DNA of 64,000 nt from the NCBI GenBank assembly GCA_020443075.1, contig JAGRIU010000043.1, positions 1 to 64,000 on the forward strand, read 5' to 3'. Of this stretch, positions 1 through 8,841 are shown piece by piece. Within the stretch, counting starts at the first letter, position 1, and every line of letters starts with the position of its first letter. The notes beneath the pieces are model-generated. The model saw only the letters and a program-made list of their open reading frames with translations. It was not told the origin of the DNA and did no database searches. The stretch is from Alphaproteobacteria bacterium (GTDB taxonomy: Bacteria > Pseudomonadota > Alphaproteobacteria > Micavibrionales > Micavibrionaceae). Position numbers and translations under genes: made by a program.

Positions 1-826
1 AATCAAAGGAAAACACCATCGTATGTTTGTTGACCAAGCCTATGGCACCTCGCAGGAATATACTGATTTCTGGAAATCCTTGGGTGAAGGCCAGTTTAAG
101 TCGGCAGAATTCAAACGCTTCGGCAACGGCGGCAAGGAAGTCTGGATTCAGGCGTCTTATAACCCTATTCTTGATATGAACGGCAAACCCTTCAAGGTTG
201 TAAAATTCGCAACCGAGATCAGCAACCAGGTATTTGTACGGCGTGAAGCAGGAGAAAAAAGCTCGGAAGCGTCAACAAATGTTCAGACTGTTGCAAGTGC
301 TTCTGAGGAGATGCTGTCATCGGTAAAAGAAATAAGCAGCCGTATGATGAGCGCAAAGCATTCAGTTGATGATATTGTCACTAAAAATGAGTCAGCGAGT
401 TCTCTAACCAACCAGCTCCATGAAAATACAAAATCTATGGAAACTATTGTGGCTCTAATCAGGGATATTTCTGAACAAGTTAATCTTCTGGCTCTTAATG
501 CAACCATTGAAGCTGCTCGTGCTGGTGAAGCCGGAAAAGGTTTTGCTGTTGTTGCGGGAGAAGTAAAATCTCTAGCTACTGAAACGGCTAAGGCTACAGA
601 ACTCATCTCTAAAGAAATTTTGTCCATACAGGAAATCGTCAACAATGTTGTTCAAAGCAGCGATACTATCGCCAAAGCAACGAACGGGGTAGGCGAAGAT
701 ATCACGGCGATAGCCTCAGCGATTGAAGAGCAAACTGCTGTAACTGGCGAAATCTCTCGTAGTATGCAGAAAATTGGTCAAAACGTAGAATCGCTTGACG
801 AATGCATTCAAAAACTTGCGGCGTAA
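1..826 (+). CDS. Methyl-accepting chemotaxis protein, soluble, 5' end outside window
   Basis: Chemoreceptor-type signalling protein that would control a CheA kinase in the cytoplasm. The frame is open from base 2, and residues before the first ATG (base 23) still fit a PAS domain, so the true start lies upstream. Visible parts are the end of a PAS domain, with a motif like [12 protein letters not shown] and then [12 protein letters not shown], followed by a compact MCP signalling domain. The hairpin tip of that domain carries [16 protein letters not shown] and [13 protein letters not shown]. No membrane segment is visible, and PAS-MCP fusions of this type are usually soluble. The ligand or cofactor of the PAS domain cannot be told from the fragment. 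Confidence 0.93.
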   Translation, partial: IKGKHHRMFVDQAYGTSQEYTDFWKSLGEGQFKSAEFKRFGNGGKEVWIQASYNPILDMNGKPFKVVKFATEISNQVFVRREAGEKSSEASTNVQTVASASEEMLSSVKEISSRMMSAKHSVDDIVTKNESASSLTNQLHENTKSMETIVALIRDISEQVNLLALNATIEAARAGEAGKGFAVVAGEVKSLATETAKATELISKEILSIQEIVNNVVQSSDTIAKATNGVGEDITAIASAIEEQTAVTGEISRSMQKIGQNVESLDECIQKLAA

Positions 827-827
827 A

Positions 828-847
828 GCCAAACTTTTCTGTTTGGC
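828..847 (+). other. Perfect 7-bp hairpin after the chemoreceptor stop
   Basis: GCCAAAC (828-834) and GTTTGGC (841-847) form a perfect stem with a six-base loop immediately after the stop codon. No T-run follows, so it may stabilise the 3' end or be a weak terminator rather than a classical intrinsic terminator. I see nothing else clear in the rest of the gap to 963. Confidence 0.4.
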
Positions 848-963
848 AACAAGAGCTGGTAAGGCATGACTTTTCTATTGCATAATTCTATTAGAGAACT
901 TTAGTGTTGTCTCTCCTTGCTGCATTTTAGTGTGGTTCGTTGATGTTTGTGCGGAGCGCTTGA

Positions 964-1716
964 ATGACTTTAAAACTCCCTAAAATTATCGGTCACCGCG
1001 GGTGTGCGGCGTATGCGCCTGAGAATACGCTTGAGGGGCTGCATATGGCGGCGGATATGGGCGTGGAATGGGTCGAGTTCGATGTGAAATTGACCAAGGA
1101 TCAAGTGCCAATCTTGTTCCATGACGATACGCTGGACCGCACGACGGATACGACGGGCCTTGTTGCGGAGATGCTTTATGAGGATATTCGCGAGCTGGAT
1201 GCGGGGTTGTGGTTCGGCGAGAGCTTTATGGGCGCGCGCATTCCGACTCTGGAAGAGGCTGTGGATGTGCTGATCGAGCGGGATTTGGGGGTGAATCTCG
1301 AGATTAAGCCCTGCCCCGGCCGTGAGAAAGAAACCGCAGAGGTCGTTCTGGATGTGCTCTCCGGGATTTGGGACGAGCATGACAAGCTGTTGCTGTCTTC
1401 GTTTGCGTGGCCGTGCCTTGAGGTGGCTTTGGAGATGGCTGAGGATTGGTTTCGCGGGTTTTTATTGCCCGGAGGTGATGAGTGGGCCGAAAACTGGGCG
1501 GAGATGGCAACGTATTTCCGGGCCTCGACCCTGCATTTTAACGGGAATACGGCCTCGGCAGAGCAAATTCGCAGTCTTTTGGCACTGGAAAAGCCCCTGC
1601 TCGCCTATACGATTAACGATGCCGAACATGCGCGGGCGTTGCAGCGTCTTGGCGTGGACGGTTTTTTTACCGATGCGCCGGATGTTTTGCAGGACGGGAT
1701 TTTTAGCGTGCATTAG
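964..1716 (+). CDS. ugpQ: Glycerophosphodiester phosphodiesterase
   Basis: Hydrolyses glycerophosphodiesters, from phospholipid turnover, to glycerol 3-phosphate and an alcohol. At 250 residues it has the size of the cytoplasmic UgpQ type, with no signal peptide. Catalytic motifs are clear: HRG at residues 11-13 followed by APENT, the metal-binding E/D pair in WVEFD (residues 36-40), and the second catalytic His in LFHDDTLDRTT (about residue 53). NLEIKP and GFFTDAPD match conserved strands of the TIM barrel. The gene stands alone and converges on fabI 22 bases later. The family assignment is firm; the exact substrate is not known. Confidence 0.93.
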   Translation: MTLKLPKIIGHRGCAAYAPENTLEGLHMAADMGVEWVEFDVKLTKDQVPILFHDDTLDRTTDTTGLVAEMLYEDIRELDAGLWFGESFMGARIPTLEEAVDVLIERDLGVNLEIKPCPGREKETAEVVLDVLSGIWDEHDKLLLSSFAWPCLEVALEMAEDWFRGFLLPGGDEWAENWAEMATYFRASTLHFNGNTASAEQIRSLLALEKPLLAYTINDAEHARALQRLGVDGFFTDAPDVLQDGIFSVH

Positions 1717-1737
1717 GTGTTTTGCACTTGCCTTGCT

Positions 1738-2538
1738 TTAGAGCTCCTCGAGTTGCTTGTGTTCAGGCATGCCCATGACGTTAAAGCCGCAATCGACGTA
1801 GTGGACTTCGCCGGTGACGGCCGAGGACATATCGGAGAGCAGGTACAGGGCTGTGCCGCCGAGCTCTTCGAGTTCAACGGATTTTCGAAGAGGGGCTGTT
1901 AAAACATTGTATTTAAATGTCGTTCTGGCACCGCCGATAACGGCTCCGGCGAGCGTACGCATCGGGCCTGCAGATATGGCGTTCACGCGAATGTTTTGTG
2001 GCCCAAGATCGGCCGCGAGATAGCGGGTCGAGGCTTCGAGGGCGGCTTTGGCTACGCCCATGACGTTGTAGTTCGGCATAACCTTTTCGGCGCCGTAATA
2101 GCTCAGCGTTACAGCGCTGCCGCCGTTTTTCATCAGATCTTTGGCGCGGCGCATGACGGAGGTAAAGGAGTAGCACGAGATATGCATGGTTTTAAGAAAG
2201 TTATCCAGTGTTGTATCCACATAGCGGCCTTGTAGCTCATTCTTGTCTGAGTAAGCGATCGCGTGGACAATGAAGTCCAGTTCACCCCACTTATCCCCAA
2301 GTGTGGAAAAAACCTGGTCCAAGTTATCCTCAGAGGTGACATCGCAGTCGATCAGCATATTCGAGCCGAGACTCTCGGCCAGCGGTTTTACGCGTTTGCC
2401 GAAGGCTTCGCCTTGATAGGTGAAAGCGAGATCCGCCCCTGCCCCATGGAGGGCCTTGGCCATGCCCCAAGCGATCGAGTGGTCGTTGGCCACGCCCATA
2501 ATCAGACCTTTTTTACCTTTCATGAAATCACATGTCAT
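1738..2538 (-). CDS. fabI: Enoyl-[acyl-carrier-protein] reductase (NADH)
   Basis: Reduces trans-2-enoyl-ACP in the last step of each fatty-acid elongation cycle. The 266 residues show the FabI nucleotide-binding start (KGLIMGVANDHSIAWG) and the catalytic pair Tyr157 and Lys164 in YNVMGVAK. I start at 2538 because an AAGGA Shine-Dalgarno lies 10 bases upstream. A further upstream ATG at 2622 would add a 28-residue extension inside fabB that lacks family character. The start lies 7 bases after the fabB stop, so it is the last gene of fabA-fabB-fabI. FabI is the usual target of triclosan-type inhibitors. Confidence 0.96.
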   Translation of the reverse strand: MTCDFMKGKKGLIMGVANDHSIAWGMAKALHGAGADLAFTYQGEAFGKRVKPLAESLGSNMLIDCDVTSEDNLDQVFSTLGDKWGELDFIVHAIAYSDKNELQGRYVDTTLDNFLKTMHISCYSFTSVMRRAKDLMKNGGSAVTLSYYGAEKVMPNYNVMGVAKAALEASTRYLAADLGPQNIRVNAISAGPMRTLAGAVIGGARTTFKYNVLTAPLRKSVELEELGGTALYLLSDMSSAVTGEVHYVDCGFNVMGMPEHKQLEEL

Positions 2539-2545
2539 GGCCTTG

Positions 2546-3778
2546 TTATCCTTTATATGAGCTGATCGCCAAGGTGGCGTTGGTGCCGCCGAAGCCGAAG
2601 CTGTTGGAAATGATCGTTTCATGTTTGACGTTATCGACGCGCTGGCGGGCGATGGGCAGGCCTGCTGCGCCCTCGTCCAGTGTTTCGACGTTAATGCTTG
2701 GCGCGACGAAGTCGTTTTCCATCATCAAAAGGCTGTAGATGGCTTCTTGTACGCCTGTGCCGCCCAGAGAATGCCCGGTCATGGATTTGGTCGAGCCTAT
2801 ATGCGGCATGGCTTGGTCCAATGGCCCGAAAACTTCTTTGATGGCATTGACTTCGGTAATATCGCCGACAGGGGTCGAGGTGCCGTGCGTATTGATATAG
2901 GTCGCGGGCGTTTTGATGGTCGAAAGCGCCTGGCGCATGCAGCGTACGGCCCCTTCTCCGCTGGGCGCGACCATATCGGCGCCGTCCGAGGTGGCGCCGT
3001 AGCCTGTGATTTCGCCGTAGATTTTCGCGCCGCGCGCGATGGCATGTTCAAGTTCTTCGAGAACGACAATGCCGCCGCCGCCGGCAATGACGAAGCCATC
3101 GCGGTCCGCATCATAGGCGCGGGAGGCTTTTTCCGGCGCGTCGTTATATTTGGAAGACATCGCGCCCATGGCGTCAAAGAGGACGGAGAGGGTCCAGTCG
3201 AGTTCTTCCCCTCCTCCGGCGAACATAATGTCTTGCTTGCCCCATTGGATCATTTCGGCGGCGTTGCCGATACAATGCGCAGAGGTCGAGCAGGCGGAAG
3301 AAATGGAGTAGTTCACGCCCTTGATCTGGAAGTTTGTGGCGGCGGTGGCCGATGTGGTTGAGCACATAGCTTTGGGCACGGCGAACGGGCCGACGCGTTT
3401 AGGGCCTTTTTCGCGGGTAATATCGGCGGCGAGGACTTGTGCTCTGGTCGATGGACCGCCGGAGCCGACGATAATGCCTGTGCGCTCGTTTATGATATCT
3501 TTTTCTTCAAGGCCGGCATCGGCGATGGCCTGTTCCATAGACAGGTGCACGTATCCGGCGGCATCGCCCATAAAGCGCCACAGGCGTTTGTCAATATTTT
3601 CGGCCAGATCGATAGCCGGTTTGCCGTGGACGTGTGAGCGAAAGCCCATTTCGGCATATTCGGGCGCAAATGTAATGCCGGACTTTCCTGCTTTCAGGCT
3701 TTCCAGCACTTCGGCTTTATTGTTGCCGATGCAGGATATAATGCCTAATCCCGTGATTACAACGCGGCGTTGTTGCAT
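2546..3778 (-). CDS. fabB: 3-oxoacyl-[ACP] synthase I
   Basis: Condensing enzyme that elongates acyl-ACP with malonyl-ACP. With FabA it supports anaerobic-type unsaturated fatty acid synthesis. The 410 residues carry the Cys-His-His thiolase-fold triad: Cys163 in SSACSTSAH, His298 in NTHGTSTP and His336 in [10 protein letters not shown]. The start lies 6 bases after the fabA stop and the gene precedes fabI. Linkage to fabA identifies it as FabB rather than FabF. Confidence 0.96.
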   Translation of the reverse strand: MQQRRVVITGLGIISCIGNNKAEVLESLKAGKSGITFAPEYAEMGFRSHVHGKPAIDLAENIDKRLWRFMGDAAGYVHLSMEQAIADAGLEEKDIINERTGIIVGSGGPSTRAQVLAADITREKGPKRVGPFAVPKAMCSTTSATAATNFQIKGVNYSISSACSTSAHCIGNAAEMIQWGKQDIMFAGGGEELDWTLSVLFDAMGAMSSKYNDAPEKASRAYDADRDGFVIAGGGGIVVLEELEHAIARGAKIYGEITGYGATSDGADMVAPSGEGAVRCMRQALSTIKTPATYINTHGTSTPVGDITEVNAIKEVFGPLDQAMPHIGSTKSMTGHSLGGTGVQEAIYSLLMMENDFVAPSINVETLDEGAAGLPIARQRVDNVKHETIISNSFGFGGTNATLAISSYKG

Positions 3779-3784
3779 CGCTTT

Positions 3785-4306
3785 TTAATCCTTTGCTGAA
3801 TTGTCAAAGAGGCCGACTTTAAGGCCGCCGGCCTCATAGATTAACTCTCCGTCGGCGTACATTTTTCCATCGCCGATGCCGAGCACAAGTCTGGCGTTCA
3901 TGACGCGCTTGATGTCGACGACGTATTTTACAAGCTGTGTTTCGGGTTTAACCTGACCGGTAAGTTTAAGCTCGCCAAGGCCCAAGGCGCGGCCAGAACC
4001 CGGTGCGCCCGTCCAGCCAAGATAAAACCCTAAAAGTTGCCAAAGGGCATCCAGTCCCAGGCAGCCCGGCATAACGGGGTCGCCTTTGAAATGGCAGGCG
4101 AAAAACCACAGATCAGGGTTAATGTCGAATTCGGCTTCGATTACGCCTTTGCCGTAAGCGCCGCCTTCGGTGGAAACTTTGGTGATGCGGTCGAACATCA
4201 ACATCGGCGGCAGCGGCAGTTGTGCATTGCCGGGGCCGAAAAGTTTTCCCTCTCCGCAGGTGATAATTTCATCATAAGTATAGCTTGATTGTGGCTCAAA
4301 ACTCAT
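3785..4306 (-). CDS. fabA: 3-hydroxyacyl-[ACP] dehydratase/isomerase
   Basis: Dehydrates 3-hydroxydecanoyl-ACP and isomerises the trans-2 product to cis-3, the branch point to unsaturated fatty acids. The 173 residues match the usual FabA length. The active site His72 sits in [13 protein letters not shown] and Asp86 in CLGLDALWQ, on a hot-dog fold. The ATG at 4306 is chosen because AAGGA lies five bases upstream; an in-frame ATG at 4351 would add 15 atypical residues. First gene of fabA-fabB-fabI, 77 bases downstream of an unrecognised gene on the same strand. Confidence 0.96.
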   Translation of the reverse strand: MSFEPQSSYTYDEIITCGEGKLFGPGNAQLPLPPMLMFDRITKVSTEGGAYGKGVIEAEFDINPDLWFFACHFKGDPVMPGCLGLDALWQLLGFYLGWTGAPGSGRALGLGELKLTGQVKPETQLVKYVVDIKRVMNARLVLGIGDGKMYADGELIYEAGGLKVGLFDNSAKD

Positions 4307-4383
4307 AGGAATCCTTAGGTTTTTCAGAATGATACGATTCTCTGATTTCAAAGTTATAAAGGGTCAGAGGGGTAGGCGCAAGC

Positions 4384-5358
4384 CTATAGCGTTGCAACGC
4401 TGTAATTCATGCACACGGCCTTGTAAGTCTCGGTCATGGCAGCCATAGCGAGGGGTTTGGCGATGGCCGGTTCGATTTCGGGGGCTTCACCGCCGGCGGC
4501 GACTGCGAGCATGCGCCCTGCGGCTTTGGCGCAGGCTACGGCTTGATCGTAAATATCGTTCATGTGCGTTATTTCGAAGAAGCCTGTGCAGTAAGGTTCA
4601 ATGCCATAGACGAGCTCCATCGGGGCGTTGACCGGCATATCATTGGCGGCTAGCCCGAAGCGCCAATCGCTGCCGGCCGGCACGCCCAGACGTATGGCTT
4701 CCTGGGTCATAATGGCGCTGATTTTGTCGAGTGTGTCAGGGAGCTGTGTGCCACGAAAAAGCATGCAGGCTTCGGCGTTTAGGGACAAGGCCAGACGGCG
4801 TCCGGCCACCGCGCTTAAGGAGGCTATGCAATCCCCTAAGGACCAGCCTTCCTGCGCGATTTTTTGTTCTATAACAACGTCACAGAGTTCTTGGGCGGCC
4901 ATTTCAAACCCCATGGCTTTGTGGACGAATTCTACAAGCAGGCGCAGGGAGGCGCTGCGCCTCAGGCCTTCATTTTCGAGAGAGAGTACTACACTTTGCG
5001 TGGTGTCGAGGATGAGGCTGTGGAATTCAAAGGCGCAGTCGAGCCAGTCTTCGAATATATTGCGGGCAGCCTGACGTCCGCGTTCCGTTTCCTGATCGAT
5101 GATGTGGGCTTGCGGTAGCAGGCTTCTATCAAGGGGGCCTTGGGCGGGCGCGCTTTCCAGATTTTTGGCAAGTTGTTTGAGGCTGGCTTGCATGGCCTGA
5201 TCGGGATTGTCAAATACCAGGTAGGTTTCAACCAGCACGCCTGCAATATGTTGCAGGAGTTTCATGATGTTGACGCCCTGCCCGTCTTCGCCGGCCAAGC
5301 AGATCAACTCCGTATACAAATGGGCTGCCATGCCCGGTTTGTTGGTCAGTGCAAACAT
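4384..5358 (-). CDS. Unrecognised 324-residue cytoplasmic protein upstream of fabA
   Basis: I do not recognise this family. The protein looks soluble and mostly alpha-helical, with many Ala, Leu and Glu residues and no signal peptide or long hydrophobic segment. Scattered cysteines (for example LICLAGEDG near residue 20 and ALSLNAEACMLFRG near 200) form no metal-binding pattern I can name. It points the same way as fabA, 77 bases away, so co-transcription with fatty-acid genes is possible. No good Shine-Dalgarno precedes the ATG at 5358; the next in-frame ATG is at 5331. The third-position GC pattern looks like that of neighbouring real genes. Confidence 0.75.
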   Translation of the reverse strand: MFALTNKPGMAAHLYTELICLAGEDGQGVNIMKLLQHIAGVLVETYLVFDNPDQAMQASLKQLAKNLESAPAQGPLDRSLLPQAHIIDQETERGRQAARNIFEDWLDCAFEFHSLILDTTQSVVLSLENEGLRRSASLRLLVEFVHKAMGFEMAAQELCDVVIEQKIAQEGWSLGDCIASLSAVAGRRLALSLNAEACMLFRGTQLPDTLDKISAIMTQEAIRLGVPAGSDWRFGLAANDMPVNAPMELVYGIEPYCTGFFEITHMNDIYDQAVACAKAAGRMLAVAAGGEAPEIEPAIAKPLAMAAMTETYKAVCMNYSVATL

Positions 5359-5410
5359 GGTTTTGCGTCAAAATAACTTTACGGTTGATGGCTTGCTCCG
5401 GAAGAGAGTT

Positions 5411-5431
5411 TGTGGATAAGCCTGTGGATAG
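5411..5431. promoter_or_regulatory. Two adjacent DnaA-box-like 9-mers
   Basis: TGTGGATAA (5411-5419) is a perfect reverse-strand copy of the DnaA box TTATCCACA. TGTGGATAG (5423-5431) matches at eight of nine positions, 12 bases away in the same orientation. They lie in the 99-base gap between two minus-strand genes. Binding is inference from the motif only. Confidence 0.4.
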
Positions 5432-5457
5432 ATGTAGAATCAACTACGCTTTCAAGG

Positions 5458-5970
5458 TTAGTCGAATTTCTCGTTTTCGTAAACACCCCAAAGATGCTTT
5501 TTTTCGATCCATCCTTTGTATCCGTTGACATTTATGTCACACCAAGCGGTTTCGCATTCGGAGACGTACGCCAAAGATTTTGGTTGAATTAATGCTTTTT
5601 TAGCGCTGTTTTTATTGGGTGATTTGTAAATTGGCGTATTGCTTTCACTCGTGATGATGGCGGTGCGTTTGCCGCTTAAAAGCGAGAGATGAATCCAGCC
5701 TGTGTCGCCGTCAATGTCGCGTATTTTTCGCCAGTGTTCAAATTCGAGGATGATTTCGACGGGCAGAGCCTTTTTCTTGAAGGTCCATTTGACGGGGTAA
5801 TGACTTCCCGGACCGGTGCGGACGTAGACCTTATCAGCGCCGAGCGAGACAAAGCGCGGCAGCGGGTAGTTTGTGGAACGGAAGGCGTCTTTATTTTTCG
5901 CCGGAACTTCTTGAGCCAAGGTGTAAAAAGGCGAACCAATCGCGATGAGAAGAATCAAAAGTGCACGCAT
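5458..5970 (-). CDS. Secreted bacterial SH3-domain protein
   Basis: 170 residues beginning with a signal peptide (a hydrophobic run, then TLAQE), so probably periplasmic. Two SH3-like repeats are visible. The first, about residues 40-95, has KVYVRTGPGSHYPVKW and then DGDTGWIHLSLLSG. The second, about 105-165, has SNTPIYKSPNKNS, CDINVNGYKGWIEKKHLWGVY. Such proteins are common in alphaproteobacteria and are assumed to bind cell-wall or other envelope ligands; the ligand here is unknown. It is divergent from dusA with 92 bases between starts. Confidence 0.88.
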   Translation of the reverse strand: MRALLILLIAIGSPFYTLAQEVPAKNKDAFRSTNYPLPRFVSLGADKVYVRTGPGSHYPVKWTFKKKALPVEIILEFEHWRKIRDIDGDTGWIHLSLLSGKRTAIITSESNTPIYKSPNKNSAKKALIQPKSLAYVSECETAWCDINVNGYKGWIEKKHLWGVYENEKFD

Positions 5971-6062
5971 GTTTTTATTATAGGTGATCGCTTCTTTTAT
6001 GCAACGGATTGGGGCGTAAAAAGCATTGCTTTTGCTGTATTTTTTGCGTTAAAACCACGCGC

Positions 6063-7058
6063 ATGAAGTGTTTACCTGAAATTTCCGTGGCGCCGATGAT
6101 GGATTGGACGGATCGGCATTGCCGGTATTTTCATCGTCTGATTTCACCGCATGCCTTGCTTTATACCGAGATGGTGACGACGGGGGCCTTGCTGCACGGT
6201 GATGCGGAGCGTTTTTTGCGCTTTGATGTGGCTGAGCATCCGGTGGCTTTGCAGCTTGGCGGTAGTGATCCGGCTGATCTGGCGCGGTGTGCGGAGATGG
6301 GGCAAGCGCAAGGCTATGACGAGATTAATCTGAATTGCGGTTGTCCTTCGGACCGGGTGCAAAACGGGCGTTTCGGAGCGTGTTTGATGTCTGAAGCCAG
6401 CCATGTGGCGAGCTGCATTTCCTCTATGGTTGAGGCGGTTAGTATTCCCGTGAGTGTTAAATGCAGGATCGGGATTGATGATCTGGATGATTTTGCTTTT
6501 CTGGATAAATTTGTTTCGCTTGTAGCGGAGGCCGGTTGCCGTAAATTTGTTATTCATGCCCGAAAGGCTTGGCTCAGTGGGTTGTCGCCAAAACAGAATC
6601 GCGAGGTCCCGCCTTTGGATTATGAGCGTGTGGCGGCGATCAAAGAGCGTTATCCGCAGCTCGAAATTATTCTCAATGGTGGAATTAACTTAACATCTCA
6701 AATATCAGAAAATATTGATGAATTTGATGGCTTTATGATTGGACGGGAGGCGTACAGCAATCCGTACTTCCTGCATGAGATCGAGCGGAATATCTTGAAG
6801 AATACGGGCCAGCTTTTGAGCCGTGACGAGGTGGTTCTGGCGATGATTCCCTACGCGCGGGCACAGCGTGAACACTATGGGACGCCCGTGAAGTCTATCA
6901 CGCGGCATATTTTGGGCCTATATCACGGTGAATTGGGGGCCAAAGCCTGGAAACGGGTGCTGAGCACCCTACCCTATGAGGCGGATGCGGCTGAACATGT
7001 TATTTTATCGGCTCTGGATGCAAAAAATGAGGCGGCCGCGCGACAAAAGGCTGCCTAA
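6063..7058 (+). CDS. dusA: tRNA-dihydrouridine(20/20a) synthase
   Basis: FMN-dependent enzyme reducing uridine in the tRNA D-loop. The 331 residues start with the DusA signature ISVAPMMDWTDRHCR. The conserved INLNCGCPSDRVQNG stretch holds the catalytic cysteine (about Cys94 in GCP). KCRIGID and HARKAWLSGLSPKQNR are typical of DusA rather than DusB or DusC, and ILNGGI and MIGREAYSNP are flavin-phosphate-binding strands. I prefer the ATG at 6063, because the TTG at 6009 adds 18 residues rich in Cys and Lys that do not fit the family. Confidence 0.94.
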   Translation: MKCLPEISVAPMMDWTDRHCRYFHRLISPHALLYTEMVTTGALLHGDAERFLRFDVAEHPVALQLGGSDPADLARCAEMGQAQGYDEINLNCGCPSDRVQNGRFGACLMSEASHVASCISSMVEAVSIPVSVKCRIGIDDLDDFAFLDKFVSLVAEAGCRKFVIHARKAWLSGLSPKQNREVPPLDYERVAAIKERYPQLEIILNGGINLTSQISENIDEFDGFMIGREAYSNPYFLHEIERNILKNTGQLLSRDEVVLAMIPYARAQREHYGTPVKSITRHILGLYHGELGAKAWKRVLSTLPYEADAAEHVILSALDAKNEAAARQKAA

Positions 7059-7100
7059 GCCACAGAAAACGGTATAAAATGGCTTATAGGAGGTCGTTTT

Positions 7101-8231
7101 ATGGGTTTTGATCCTGCTAAAACGCAGCTTTTAGATACGTTTGAGACGCGAAAATTCATCGAGGCGGTGCGCGATGAGAGGTTTGCCGCGCTGTTTGACG
7201 GGCCATCCTACGGGCTTTGGGCAACTGAGCTGAGTTTTCTTGACGGTTACAGCCATTACGTATTGGCGAATAAGGCGGTGATTCCCTATTTCACTTTGGA
7301 CTATATCAGCAACGGTAGCGATCATTATTTTCTCGACGGGTCCGAGCATACGTTGGAGCTCCTGTGTAACCGCGGGGCGCTGTGTCTGAGCGAGGATAAT
7401 ATCTTCGATTATTTGCAGTTTTTCAGCGATATGGCATTTTATCCGCACCGTAAGGTGAAGTTTATCACCGATCCTACGCATGCGCCCTATGGTGGGGCGG
7501 CGGCGATGGGGCATCACTTCAAGGCCTTGAAATATCATGCAGATTCTTCGGTTTACTATGATGTGGGTAAAGAGGCTTTTGAGGTTGTTATGCCCGTTTT
7601 GTACAACGGTGAAACCGTAAAGGGGCATGTTCAGGTTAAAAAAGACGGTGAAATCACGCTGTTAGAGCCTGTCAACGTGCCTTTGATGGACCGTACGCGT
7701 GATCATGTGCCTCTGGACTACGATCATTTGGCGGAAAAAGAGCTTTTGGAGCAGAATATAGGAGTTTTGACGCTTTCCGAGGAAGGAAAGCGGCTTTGGG
7801 AGACGATTCAGAATTATGGCGGGCATATTCGCTTTGTCTCCGGCGTTGGTTATAATGCGATTGCGACAAGCGCGCAGGAGGCTTTTGTGATTGCGCCGGA
7901 AAATTTACGCGCGTACAGCCCCTATCAACTGATTGCGATTATCGGTGTTTTGCGGGATATGGAGCTACAGCTTATGGGAGAGATGCGCGGGGATCCTTTT
8001 GGTGATGGGGGTGAGTTTACCGAGAAGAATTGCGCGATAAATTTGGATATTTTGCTGAAAATCTGTACAATTGGAGATGAACTTGCTGAACAAGGCTATG
8101 AAGAGGTTTTGGACCGGTTTAAACGGGCCGGGTTTGGCAAGATCTATAGCGGGTATAAAAACGATATGGATTTGGAATATATGGCCGAATTGTTGGCCGA
8201 GCATTTAGGGATAGAAGTGGCAGAGGAATAG
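7101..8231 (+). CDS. Unrecognised 376-residue protein
   Basis: No family I can name. An excellent Shine-Dalgarno (AGGAGGT, six bases before the ATG) supports the start. The protein is acidic, rich in Tyr, Asp and His, and has no signal peptide or membrane segment. The N-terminal half has repeated aromatic clusters (for example SFLDGYSHYVLANK, SNGSDHYFLDGSEH). The C-terminal part is helical (AYSPYQLIAIIGVLRDMELQ, DLEYMAELLAEHLG). A 78-residue gene follows four bases after the stop, so the two are probably co-translated. Real by start signal, codon pattern and length; function unknown. Confidence 0.8.
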   Translation: MGFDPAKTQLLDTFETRKFIEAVRDERFAALFDGPSYGLWATELSFLDGYSHYVLANKAVIPYFTLDYISNGSDHYFLDGSEHTLELLCNRGALCLSEDNIFDYLQFFSDMAFYPHRKVKFITDPTHAPYGGAAAMGHHFKALKYHADSSVYYDVGKEAFEVVMPVLYNGETVKGHVQVKKDGEITLLEPVNVPLMDRTRDHVPLDYDHLAEKELLEQNIGVLTLSEEGKRLWETIQNYGGHIRFVSGVGYNAIATSAQEAFVIAPENLRAYSPYQLIAIIGVLRDMELQLMGEMRGDPFGDGGEFTEKNCAINLDILLKICTIGDELAEQGYEEVLDRFKRAGFGKIYSGYKNDMDLEYMAELLAEHLGIEVAEE

Positions 8232-8235
8232 AGCG

Positions 8236-8472
8236 ATGTATATGGGGATGCCAAGCGGGACGAGAGACATTACATCGACCAGTAATCGGTATGACCGCGT
8301 TCGTCCGGGTTATATTGCCAGAGAAACAGCTGCAACGCGCCGTCGTTATCAGCCCTACCTTCCCCGAAATTCCACTTTTGTTGGTGGCCCTAAAAATAGT
8401 GGAGAAAATCCCGGTTTTGCCGGTACGTTCGCGGGCGGTTTTGGCGCGGGCAACAGTTCTTCTTCGGGCTAA
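8236..8472 (+). CDS. Small Gly/Ser/Arg-rich protein, unrecognised
   Basis: 78 residues, starting four bases after the preceding gene with GAGGAA placed seven bases before the ATG, so translation looks coupled. The N-terminal half is basic with several Arg and Tyr residues (YDRVRPGY, TRRRYQPYLPRN). The C-terminal half is a flexible Gly/Ser/Asn tail. It overlaps the convergent sufA stop by four bases. It resembles disordered or structural small proteins but no family is recognised. The start context argues for a real gene; low sequence complexity argues for caution. Confidence 0.55.
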   Translation: MYMGMPSGTRDITSTSNRYDRVRPGYIARETAATRRRYQPYLPRNSTFVGGPKNSGENPGFAGTFAGGFGAGNSSSSG

Positions 8473-8828
8473 TTGTCTTTTCTTTCGATATGGAAGCTTT
8501 CGCCGCAGCCGCAGCGCCCTGTCTCGTTCGGGTTGATAAATTCAAAACGCGCATTGCCGAGATCATCGGTTGTATAATCAATTGTCATGCCGATGAGCAT
8601 CCATGAATAGATTTTCGGAATGTAGAGCTTGGCGCCCGCGTTTTCGAGAAGATCGTCGTCTTTTATGCTTTCATCGTTTGGAGAAATATAATCCATCGCA
8701 TAGGAGTTGCCGGAGCAGCCTGTCGTTTTGATTTTCAAGCGCAAGCCTTGTGTGCCTTCTGGGGAAACGGCCAGAAGCTTGTTAATTTGCGCGGCGGCTG
8801 TGTCTGTGATGGTAATGTTCAGGCTCAT
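8469..8828 (-). CDS. sufA: Fe-S cluster assembly A-type carrier
   Basis: A-type carrier (SufA/IscA/ErpA family) that receives nascent clusters from the scaffold and passes them to client enzymes. The 119 residues hold the three cluster-binding cysteines: one in KTTGCSGNSY near residue 38 and the C-terminal pair in GRCGCGESF. Last gene of the suf operon, 13 bases after the sufT-like gene. Position in the operon is the reason for the name sufA rather than erpA or iscA. Confidence 0.93.
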   Translation of the reverse strand: MSLNITITDTAAAQINKLLAVSPEGTQGLRLKIKTTGCSGNSYAMDYISPNDESIKDDDLLENAGAKLYIPKIYSWMLIGMTIDYTTDDLGNARFEFINPNETGRCGCGESFHIERKDN

Positions 8829-8841
8829 GAATGGATGTTTC

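Noticed and set aside
2621..3361. Long plus-strand frame opposite fabB (246 residues), with others opposite lipA and lpdA
   Set aside because: Antisense frames to well-defined genes, caused by their codon bias, with no motifs or ribosome sites.
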